From assembly GCF_013314975.1 (NCBI RefSeq), contig NZ_JABTYH010000007.1:62001-126000 (forward strand): DNA of 64,000 bases, written 5' to 3'. Position numbers and translations under genes: made by a program. Positions 57,651 through 64,000 of the stretch are shown here, piece by piece. This stretch comes from Pseudarthrobacter oxydans (GTDB lineage: Bacteria; Actinomycetota; Actinomycetes; Actinomycetales; Micrococcaceae). Position 1 is the first letter of the stretch, and each line of letters opens with the position of its first letter. The notes beneath the pieces are model-generated. The model was given only the letters and a program-made list of their open reading frames with translations. It ran no database searches and was not told where the DNA came from.

Positions 57651-58760
57651 TCAGCTCTCCAGGAAGCTGAGGTAGCGCTTGGCTGCCCGGGCGAAGGCGG
57701 CCTGCGCGGCGGGGCCAAGGCGCCTGGTGTGGTCGAAAAGTTCGGGCACGACGGCGGCATCCCGGCTGGTGCCGCCCCGCGCCCAGGTGCCGATCACTTC
57801 TCCCCCGGCCACCAGGGTCTTCTTGAAAACGCCGTTCCCGCCGGGCACGATGCTGTCGGAGTACTCCGGGGGCAGGACGGCTGTCCGGTCCTTGTATCCC
57901 AGCAGGAACTCATCAAAGCCGGGCAGCAGCAGGACGGACCGCGCTCCCGGACCCCCGGCCTCCAGCAGGGCGGCAGCCCCGGGTGACATCCAATGCACAG
58001 CATCCCCGAACTGCCGTTCCACCAGCTGCCCGCGGACCGGTTCAAACGCCGCCCGCACCTCCGTCAGCGGCAGCTGCGTCCACCACGCGAAATCCGCCAG
58101 GGTTGCCGGCCCGTGGCTGCGGAAGTACCGCAACGCGAACTCCCCCAGGGCCTCCTGCCGCTCCGGATTCCGCGACACCGGGATCCAGTCATCGAAGGCC
58201 ACCAGCAGCTGTTGGTTCTTGGCCAGCGGCCCCTGCACCAGCCACGCGTGCCGGCACAGTGTCCCCAGGAGGTGGATGCCCCGCTGTCCCTGCGTCGGCT
58301 GCCCGGCGGCGTCGAACACCCGGAACAGTCCGGCACGGCTGGCGGGACCGCCGGCGGCGATGTGTTCCAGCGCAATATCCCGGCACTTCTCAACGTCAGC
58401 CCAGGTGATGCCCAGCTCCCGGTGGCGGGCCGCGATGCTTTTGGTGAGCCGTTCAGCCGTGAGGTCCAGCATCCAGCGCAGGTCCTCGGGGGCCACGAGA
58501 TGCAGCGTGCCGCGCATTGGCCACGACCGGACCACGGCACCGGTGTCCAGGGCGGACCGGACATCGCTGAGGCCGCATCCCGGCACCCGCACGCCCACGG
58601 CCCACATGGCGGCCTGCAGGTCCTGGGCCTGCATCGCCGTCATCCATCGCACGGCGTCCGCAACCGAGCCGACGCCGTCCGCGCCACCCGCAAGCCTTTG
58701 GGAGGCAAGCCGCAGCCTGCCCACGATCCTGCCGTCGGGACGGCCCATGCCAGCAGCCAT
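57651..58760 (-). CDS. Winged-helix DNA-binding domain protein (HTH_42 family)
   Basis: 369 residues of the AlkX/YcaQ-like winged-helix family. Landmarks are VRSWPMRGTLHLVAPEDLRW (core RGTLHLVAPEDLRWML), LADFAWWTQLPLTEVR and PGFDEFLLGYKDR. Characterised YcaQ/AlkX relatives are DNA glycosylases that act on alkylated or cross-linked bases; actinobacterial members like this one are often annotated only as winged-helix proteins. TAAGAT lies six bases before the ATG (58767-58772), suggesting a leaderless start. A second ATG at codon 4 is possible. Confidence 0.85.
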   Translation of the reverse strand: MAAGMGRPDGRIVGRLRLASQRLAGGADGVGSVADAVRWMTAMQAQDLQAAMWAVGVRVPGCGLSDVRSALDTGAVVRSWPMRGTLHLVAPEDLRWMLDLTAERLTKSIAARHRELGITWADVEKCRDIALEHIAAGGPASRAGLFRVFDAAGQPTQGQRGIHLLGTLCRHAWLVQGPLAKNQQLLVAFDDWIPVSRNPERQEALGEFALRYFRSHGPATLADFAWWTQLPLTEVRAAFEPVRGQLVERQFGDAVHWMSPGAAALLEAGGPGARSVLLLPGFDEFLLGYKDRTAVLPPEYSDSIVPGGNGVFKKTLVAGGEVIGTWARGGTSRDAAVVPELFDHTRRLGPAAQAAFARAAKRYLSFLES

Positions 58761-58816
58761 GGCCCTATCTTAGGACGCGCCACCGCCCGCCCGTCACGGA
58801 CCGCTAGGGTAGAAGC

Positions 58817-59314
58817 ATGACTTTGGGGAGTTTGTGGCAGTTGCTCGCGCTTAAAACGAGGTGGTGGATGGCCGGCGGCACGGTCTGCGTCCTGGCAGGA
58901 TCCTGCCTGGGGCTGCTCCAGTTCTCCACCTTCCTCGGAGACGGCCGGTCCGATCCCCTGCTGCTGCTCCCCTCACTCGTCCTGAGCCTCGGCGGCGGCT
59001 ATGCGGTACTTTTCCCGGGCATCAGCGTCAGCCGCCAGGGCGTCAGGCTATACCGGGACTGGCGGCACCACCCGCCCGCGGCGAAGGTCCTCTGGGTCCT
59101 GTCCCTCGCCGTCGCCCTCGGCGGACTGGTGGCCTGCATCCTGTCAGGCCTCGCAAATCCGCTGTTGCCGGGCCAACTGGTGTGGCTTTTCACGGGAATT
59201 TACCTGGTGCTCGCCGGCTGGTCGTCCGCCCTGCTGGGCCAGGCGGCGGTGGTCCGGGCCAACGCCCCCGGCGTGGCGGGCGATCCTGCGGGTGCTACAG
59301 CTCCAGGCCGATAA
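58817..59314 (+). CDS. Four-span membrane protein, unknown function
   Basis: 165 residues with four predicted helices in two pairs (around 17-37, 45-66, 85-107 and 113-133). Between helices 2 and 3 it has a basic loop RQGVRLYRDWRHHPPAAK. TAGGGT lies six bases before the ATG (58805-58810), so the message is probably leaderless. The 3' end overlaps the convergent murB gene by 20 bases. No family is recognised. Confidence 0.75.
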   Translation: MTLGSLWQLLALKTRWWMAGGTVCVLAGSCLGLLQFSTFLGDGRSDPLLLLPSLVLSLGGGYAVLFPGISVSRQGVRLYRDWRHHPPAAKVLWVLSLAVALGGLVACILSGLANPLLPGQLVWLFTGIYLVLAGWSSALLGQAAVVRANAPGVAGDPAGATAPGR

Positions 59315-60362
59315 GCAGCGGTTCCGGGTGCAGCTGGATGCCAAAGCGCTGTTCGACGCCGGCACGCACCTCGCGCGCCACGGCCACCACGTCCTGGGCA
59401 GTGGCTGAGCCGCGGTTGGTGATGGCGAGCGTGTGCTTGGTGGACAGGGAGGCCCGTCCACCGCTGACGCTGCCCGGTTCCAGCCCGAACCCCTTGGCAA
59501 AGCCGGCCTGGTCGATCAGCCACGCGGCGGACAGCTTTACCAGCCCGTCCTGCCCTGCAGGGTACCGGGGCGCGCCTTCGGGGAGGGCGGCCGCCACCTC
59601 GGCCGGAACGATGGGGTTGGTGAAGAAGGAGCCCGTGGAGTACGTGTCCCGGTCCTGCGGGTCCCACACCATACCCTTGGAGGCACGCAGCCGGAGCACC
59701 TCGCGGCGCACATCGTTCGAGTACGCGCGCTTGCCCACCTCGACGCCAAGGGCACGGGCAAGTTCCGCGTAACGGATCGGCGCGCTCATCCGGCCCAGGG
59801 GCAGCTGGAACTCCACGGTCAGCACTACGTACCGGGGTGAGCCGTTGACGGTGGTCTGCTTGAGGATGGAGTCCCGGTAGCCGAACTGCAGCTCCGAGTT
59901 CGTGAAGGTCTTTACCGCGTTCCGTTCCCGGTCCCACGTGCGCACTGCCGCGATGGTCTGGGACACGTCGGCACCGTAGGCACCCACGTTCTGCACCGGC
60001 GTCGCACCCGTTGACCCGGGAATGCCGGCCAGGGCCTCAACCCCGGACCAGGCGTGGCGGACCGCGTGCTCCACCAGCTTGTCCCAGTTGTGCCCGGCCT
60101 GCACCACCACTGCCACGCCGCCGCAGGAGTCCTCCGCGTTGACGGTGAACCCCTGCGAGGCGACCTGGACCACGGTTCCGGGGAACCCGTCGTCGGAAAT
60201 CAGCAGGTTGGAGCCGCCGGCGATGATCAGCAGCTGCTCCCCCGCGGCGTCCGCGGCACGGACGGCGTCGATGATCTCAGCTTCGGTTCCGGCCTTGATG
60301 AACTTGTGGGCAGGGCCCCCGACGGCGGCCGTGGTCAGCTGGGAGAGCAGGGTGGAAGTCAC
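59295..60362 (-). CDS. murB: UDP-N-acetylenolpyruvoylglucosamine reductase (MurB), GTG start
   Basis: Second step of peptidoglycan precursor synthesis, reducing the enolpyruvyl group with NADPH and FAD. The 355 residues have the FAD-binding LLIIAGGSNLLISDDGF, AGIPGSTGATPVQNVGAYG, the catalytic Ser region TYSTGSFFTNPI and RAYSNDVRREVLRLRASKG (landmark DVRREVLRLRASKGM). The C-terminal Glu-containing region fits the E. coli type I enzyme. TAGGGT lies six bases before the GTG (60369-60374). It follows the dehydratase pair on the same strand. Confidence 0.96.
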   Translation of the reverse strand: MTSTLLSQLTTAAVGGPAHKFIKAGTEAEIIDAVRAADAAGEQLLIIAGGSNLLISDDGFPGTVVQVASQGFTVNAEDSCGGVAVVVQAGHNWDKLVEHAVRHAWSGVEALAGIPGSTGATPVQNVGAYGADVSQTIAAVRTWDRERNAVKTFTNSELQFGYRDSILKQTTVNGSPRYVVLTVEFQLPLGRMSAPIRYAELARALGVEVGKRAYSNDVRREVLRLRASKGMVWDPQDRDTYSTGSFFTNPIVPAEVAAALPEGAPRYPAGQDGLVKLSAAWLIDQAGFAKGFGLEPGSVSGGRASLSTKHTLAITNRGSATAQDVVAVAREVRAGVEQRFGIQLHPEPLLIGLEL

Positions 60363-60402
60363 CTGTCCACCCTATCGGGAAAGTGTTCCCGCCTCCCCCG
60401 GG

Positions 60403-60840
60403 CTAAGCCAGTTTGACGACCGCCTGGGCCTTCATCAGGACTTTCTGGCCGGCGGCTGTGACGGTGAGGTCCACCCGCGCGGTGTTCGCCTCGGCGTCGA
60501 GCTTTCCAATGATGCCGCTGACCTCGATGGTGGCGCCGGCGTCGGGCGTGCCCGTGGTGTCGGTGACCAGGACGGGCTTGGTGAACCTCGTCTGGAAGTC
60601 GACGACGGCGGCCGGGTCGCCCGCCCAGTCGGTCACCAGCTGGACGGCGGAGCCCATGGTGAACATGCCGTGGGCGATGACGCCGGGCAGTTCCACACTG
60701 GTGGCAAAGGCCTCGTTCCAGTGGATGGGGTTGAAGTCACCGGAGGCACCGGCGTACTTGACCAAATCGGTGCGCGTGACCTCGATGGTGCGGCTTCCGA
60801 TCTCCTGGCCGGCGCTGAGTTCGTGGATGCTGAGGCTCAT
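60403..60840 (-). CDS. MaoC-family hydratase/dehydratase (HadB-like)
   Basis: 145 residues, a single hot-dog fold. The hydratase-2 signature is seen in YAGASGDFNPIHWNEAFA with the catalytic Asp and His, then LPGVIAHGMFTMG. It acts on (R)-3-hydroxyacyl thioesters. The start is two bases after the stop of the partner gene, so the two subunits are cotranscribed, as with mycobacterial hadA-hadB. Arthrobacter-like bacteria have no mycolic acids, so the pathway is more likely general fatty-acid or acyl-CoA metabolism. Confidence 0.9.
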   Translation of the reverse strand: MSLSIHELSAGQEIGSRTIEVTRTDLVKYAGASGDFNPIHWNEAFATSVELPGVIAHGMFTMGSAVQLVTDWAGDPAAVVDFQTRFTKPVLVTDTTGTPDAGATIEVSGIIGKLDAEANTARVDLTVTAAGQKVLMKAQAVVKLA

Positions 60841-60842
60841 GG

Positions 60843-61304
60843 TTACTGTCCCTCTCCGCGGACCAGGATGGACGACGACGTGGTGGTGACGGGTTCGCGG
60901 GAATCATCCGCGCCGAGAGCGAAGATTTCCGACCGGGTGGTGATCATCGCACCACCGCCCATGGCCCGGACACCGTCCACGTGGAGCTCCGCGACGAGGC
61001 GGTCTCCGGCGAAAATCGGCCGGTGGTGGGTGAAGCGCTGGTCCGCGTGGACCACGCGGGAGAAGTCGATGCCGGCTTCCGGATCCTCGATGAGTTGGGC
61101 GTCGGCACGCTGGGCGACGATGATGGCGAAGGTCGGTGGAGCCACCAGGTCGCCGTGGCCCAGGGCCCTGGCAGCGTCGACGTCGAAGTGCGCGGGATGG
61201 GTGGCCTTCACGGCGCGGGCGAACTCGCGGATCTTCTCACGGCCAACGTCGTACACCTCTGCGGCAGGGTAGCTTCGGCCCTGCAGGTCCGGATTGATAG
61301 TCAT
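60843..61304 (-). CDS. FAS1-like dehydratase (HadA/HadC-like) subunit
   Basis: 153 residues with the N-terminal MaoC-like half fold: GRSYPAAEVYDVGREKIREFARAV, landmark VGREKIREFARAVKATHP, then LVAPPTFAIIV and VHADQRFTHHRPIFAGD. This subunit lacks the catalytic signature and normally pairs with the HadB-like protein encoded next to it. TAGGCT lies seven bases before the ATG (61312-61317), so a leaderless start is probable. The set murB-dehydratase-dehydratase is oriented leftward. Confidence 0.88.
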   Translation of the reverse strand: MTINPDLQGRSYPAAEVYDVGREKIREFARAVKATHPAHFDVDAARALGHGDLVAPPTFAIIVAQRADAQLIEDPEAGIDFSRVVHADQRFTHHRPIFAGDRLVAELHVDGVRAMGGGAMITTRSEIFALGADDSREPVTTTSSSILVRGEGQ

Positions 61305-61357
61305 GGCCTCAAGCCTATCGTTGCCGCATCCGGCAGGGGGCTTGCATGACGTTGATA

Positions 61358-61371
61358 TGATGATTTCATCA
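61358..61371. promoter_or_regulatory. Palindromic operator upstream of the ArsR gene
   Basis: TGATGA-TT-TCATCA is a perfect 6-2-6 palindrome 73 bases before the ArsR-type gene, next to a TGATA(T) stretch. AT-rich palindromes of this kind are typical ArsR/SmtB binding sites. It lies in the 140-base gap shared with the divergent dehydratase gene, so it could affect both. Confidence 0.6.
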
Positions 61372-61444
61372 ATCCATCAATTCACCGGCCATCCGTCATC
61401 TGCAACCGGCCAGCTGCCATCACTGTCACGTTGAGGAGCTTCCC

Positions 61445-61825
61445 ATGCTGCCTTCCGCCCAGGCTCCGCTGTACGAGATCAAGGCCAACCTCTTCAAGGG
61501 GCTGGCGCACCCTGCAAGGATCCGCATCCTTGAGCTGCTGGCAGCGGCGCCACAGGAAACCGCCGCGGTGAGTTACCTCCTGGCGGAGACCGGGCTTGAA
61601 GCCTCGCACCTCTCCCAGCACCTGGCCACGCTGCGCAAGCACAAGGTGGTGACCTCTGTGCGTACCGCCAACGCCGTGACCTACCGGCTGGCGCACCCCG
61701 GGATTGCCCAGCTGCTTGCCATCGCGCGGACGTTCCTCCTGGACACCCTTGCCGATTCAAACGAACAGCTCCGGCTGGCGCAGCAGCTGCCTGCAGAACA
61801 CCTCGCCGGCGGGGCCGCCCTGTGA
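61445..61825 (+). CDS. ArsR/SmtB-family regulator
   Basis: 126 residues. The winged-helix core has FKGLAHPARIRILELLAAAP, ETGLEASHLSQHLATLRKHK (recognition helix landmark SHLSQHLATLRKH) and VTYRLAHPGIAQLL. There are no Cys residues, so it does not carry the classic metal-thiolate sensor site. The ATG has a GAGGAG site. The stop overlaps the SulP gene by four bases, so it probably regulates that transporter. Confidence 0.93.
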   Translation: MLPSAQAPLYEIKANLFKGLAHPARIRILELLAAAPQETAAVSYLLAETGLEASHLSQHLATLRKHKVVTSVRTANAVTYRLAHPGIAQLLAIARTFLLDTLADSNEQLRLAQQLPAEHLAGGAAL

Positions 61826-63495
61826 AACCGGACGCGGGCACGGCCAGGCGGCACACCAGCCGGTTCCTGCCCTCGAAACTGGACTACGCGGGACTCGGAA
61901 CATCGTGGCGGACCGACCTGCTGGCCGGCATCACGGTGGGCATTGTGGCCCTGCCGCTGGCCCTCGCGTTCGGCGTCAGCTCGGGAGTGGGCGCGGAGGC
62001 CGGGCTCATCACCGCGATCGTCGCCGGCCTGGTGGCAGCCGTGATGGGCGGATCACCCGTCCAGGTCTCCGGCCCCACGGGTGCCATGGTTGTGGTGCTG
62101 GCGCCCGTGGTGGCACTGCACGGCCCAGGCAGCGTGGCCCCGTTGTCACTGATGGCGGGGCTCCTGGTCTGTGTCCTGGGATTCAGCGGCCTGGGCCGGG
62201 CGGTCGCTTTCATCCCCTGGCCGGTGGTGGAAGGCTTCACCTTGGGGATCGCCGCCATTATCTTCCTCCAGCAGGTTCCGCCCGCCACCGGCACGTCCGC
62301 CGCCCCGGGACACAACACCCTCATCGCTGCAGTGGAAGCCGCATCCGCCGCAACCGTCTCGACTGCCCTGCTGACCCTCGCAGTCGTGGCGGGAGTCGCC
62401 GTCGTGATGGTCCTGGTGCAGAAGCTGCTCAGGGCACTGCCGGCCAGCCTGATCGCGGTGCTCCTCGCCACGGCGGCCGCCGAGCTGTTCCGGCTGGAGA
62501 TCCCCAGGATCGGCCCCCTGCCGCATGCCCTGCCCGCTCCGGCGGTTCCCGCCTTTGACCTGGATCTGCTGGGCAGCCTGGCCATGCCCGCGGTGGCCAT
62601 CGCCTGCCTTGCGGCCATCGAGTCGTTGCTGTCCGCCCGGGTTGCGGCAGGAATGACCGGGCCGGATGGCAGGCCGAGTGGGCCGTACAGCCCGGACCGG
62701 GAGCTGACGGGCCAGGGCCTGGCGTCAATCGCTGCGGGCCTCTTCGGCGGCATGCCCGCCACGGGGGCCATCGCGCGGACGGCCGTGAACGTCCGGTCCG
62801 GTGCCAAGACCCGGCTGGCCGCCGCTGTCCACGCCGTGGTCCTGCTGGCGATTGTCTACCTCGCCTCGGGCATGGTCAGCCGGATTCCGCTGGCAGCCCT
62901 CGGCGGGGTCCTGATGGTCACTGCCGTTCGGATGGTGTCCCGGCGGACCGTGGCGGCGATCCTCCGCTCCACCAGGTCCGACGCCGCCGTCTTCATCCTG
63001 ACGGCAATTATCACGGTGGCGTTCGACCTGATCGTTGCCATCCAGATAGGGCTCGCGGCGGCAGCCCTCTTTGCCCTGCGCACGTTCGCCTCGCTGAGCA
63101 GCGTGCAGCGGGAGGAGATCCCCGGTCCGCGCGCCGAGGGTGACGAGCACATCGCCGTCCTCCGGCTGGACGGGGCCATGTTCTTCGGCGCCGCCGAACG
63201 GATCCTGCAGGAGATCAGCCAGGTCAAGGATGTCCAGGTGGCCATCATCAGGCTTTCCCAGCTGCGGATGCTCGACGCCACGGGCGCGCATGCACTGGTG
63301 GAGGTGGTCTCCGCGCTGGAGCTCCGGGGCATCACCGTTTTACTCAAGGGCGTCCGGCCGGACCACCTGCAGCTGGTAACGAACGTGGGAGTGATCCGGT
63401 CCCTGCGGCACCACAAGCACCTCTTCGAGCACCTCGGGGACGCCGTGGAACACGCCCGCAGCCACGTTCGCCGGAACGCCGCCTACCGCTTGTAG
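61822..63495 (+). CDS. SulP-family anion transporter with STAS domain, GTG start
   Basis: 557 residues. The SLC26-type membrane part (about 30-410) includes TDLLAGITVGIVALPLALAFG, GGSPVQVSGPTGAMVVVLAP (landmark VSGPTGAMVV), and GLFGGMPATGAIARTAVNVR. The C-terminal STAS domain (about 440-545) has IIRLSQLRMLDATGAHAL. Members carry sulfate, bicarbonate or other anions; the substrate is not predictable. Translationally coupled to the ArsR gene. The last 13 bases overlap a convergent small gene. Confidence 0.93.
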   Translation: MKPDAGTARRHTSRFLPSKLDYAGLGTSWRTDLLAGITVGIVALPLALAFGVSSGVGAEAGLITAIVAGLVAAVMGGSPVQVSGPTGAMVVVLAPVVALHGPGSVAPLSLMAGLLVCVLGFSGLGRAVAFIPWPVVEGFTLGIAAIIFLQQVPPATGTSAAPGHNTLIAAVEAASAATVSTALLTLAVVAGVAVVMVLVQKLLRALPASLIAVLLATAAAELFRLEIPRIGPLPHALPAPAVPAFDLDLLGSLAMPAVAIACLAAIESLLSARVAAGMTGPDGRPSGPYSPDRELTGQGLASIAAGLFGGMPATGAIARTAVNVRSGAKTRLAAAVHAVVLLAIVYLASGMVSRIPLAALGGVLMVTAVRMVSRRTVAAILRSTRSDAAVFILTAIITVAFDLIVAIQIGLAAAALFALRTFASLSSVQREEIPGPRAEGDEHIAVLRLDGAMFFGAAERILQEISQVKDVQVAIIRLSQLRMLDATGAHALVEVVSALELRGITVLLKGVRPDHLQLVTNVGVIRSLRHHKHLFEHLGDAVEHARSHVRRNAAYRL

Positions 63496-63707
63496 CCCTT
63501 CCGGATCGCCTGCCCGCGGACCACAATCCCTGCAATGTGCAGGACCAGGCCCAGGCCGATCACCGGCAGGGATGCCGTGGCAAGGCCGGAATTGCCGCTG
63601 GTGTTGCCCACCAGGTTGAGGATGATTCCGACGGCGATCAGTCCCATCGCACTGAAAACCAGGACTTTATAGCGGGTTGGCGCGGTGGCCCAGAATTCGT
63701 TCAGCAC
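63483..63707 (-). CDS. Small two-span membrane protein, GTG start
   Basis: 74 residues. Two hydrophobic helices (about 13-33 and 44-63) are separated by a Gly/Asn/Ser-rich loop NTSGNSG, with a basic C-terminus GQAIRKGYKR. TAGACT lies six bases before the GTG (63714-63719), which supports a leaderless start. It overlaps the convergent SulP gene by 13 bases. Function unknown. Confidence 0.75.
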   Translation of the reverse strand: MLNEFWATAPTRYKVLVFSAMGLIAVGIILNLVGNTSGNSGLATASLPVIGLGLVLHIAGIVVRGQAIRKGYKR

Positions 63708-63754
63708 CCGGACAGTCTACCGGGGGCCACGCCGCTGGTTGCAGAAACGCAGGC

Positions 63755-64000
63755 TCAGAACAACGCCTCCTGGACGGCCGGCACCTCGGAACTGTACTGT
63801 CCCAGTTCGATGCTGCGGCCCTTGAGCCGGCCGAGATCCACCACGAATTCCAGCCCGGTCCCATCGATGGCTGCCAGGGCGAAGCTGCCGCACAGTGAAG
63901 TAATGGTGAAGCCGTGGGAGCCGGCCGCGAGGGCGTGCGGATACAGGTGCCGGCGGCCCTCGGAGCAGAGCAGGCCGGCCAGCGCCGGCCTGCTCCAGTC
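63755..64000 (-). CDS. Hypothetical protein, C-terminal 81 residues only
   Basis: An open frame enters from the right edge with no stop for 81 codons and ends ...SSEVPAVQEALF. It contains HGFTITSLCGSFALAAIDGT and EFVVDLGRLKGRSIELGQY (landmarks GSFALAAIDGTGLEFVVDL). The composition and codon use fit the neighbours. The fragment looks like a beta-rich cytoplasmic domain. No family is recognised, and the start lies outside the window. Confidence 0.7.
   Translation of the reverse strand, partial: DWSRPALAGLLCSEGRRHLYPHALAAGSHGFTITSLCGSFALAAIDGTGLEFVVDLGRLKGRSIELGQYSSEVPAVQEALF

Overview
The window is GC-rich chromosomal DNA from an actinobacterium, most likely a member of the Micrococcaceae close to Arthrobacter or Pseudarthrobacter. 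The evidence is the mycothiol gene mshD next to a GlnR-type regulator, a mutT1-like NUDIX/phosphatase fusion next to ppk, long low-complexity tails on ribosomal proteins, GTG and TTG starts, and many start codons set 6-7 nt after a TANNNT box, which is typical of leaderless actinobacterial messages. The genus is inferred from protein style and gene order, not from a database search.

Positions 1-32,070 hold the gene-expression core, almost all on the minus strand. From right to left this is tRNA-Trp, secE, nusG, rplK, rplA; two tandem double-GNAT genes; rplJ, rplL; then (plus strand) a thiolase and a YbaK-type deacylase; a lipoprotein gene; rpoB, rpoC; rpsL, rpsG, fusA, tuf; a plus-strand GH1 glycosidase; and the S10/spc run from rpsJ to rplF, which is cut by the window edge. 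The usual continuous order is interrupted by accessory genes at several points. No S14 gene lies between rplE and rpsH. The rplJL leader carries a good promoter and an intrinsic-terminator-like attenuator.

Positions 32,300-44,800 hold a class I aminotransferase, a PspC/LiaF-like envelope-stress module (LuxR-type regulator and PspC-histidine kinase, divergent from two PspC proteins and a small membrane protein), pfkA, a GNAT gene, and a leftward group with an MFS exporter, an ankyrin protein, a YgfZ-type folate-binding protein, a nitrobindin-like protein and membrane proteins. Positions 45,100-53,970 hold glnR, mshD, ppk, mutT1, a membrane protein with a YtrA-type GntR regulator, then thyA-folA and a small membrane protein. 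Positions 54,079-56,177 hold a three-gene cassette led by a WXG100-like protein with a long unknown C-terminal region. The rest holds an asd of the gamma-proteobacterial type, a winged-helix protein, murB with two hot-dog-fold dehydratase genes, an ArsR-SulP operon and two short or partial genes at the edge.

The most striking unexplained feature is an intergenic repeat family found three times (about 2.5-2.7, 33.6-33.7 and 57.5-57.6 kb). An 11-bp motif, GTGAGAGAGCG, recurs exactly every 32 bp, and the first units of each array are inverted relative to the last ones, so each array has a central dyad. The period is close to three helical turns. I cannot assign a function to it.
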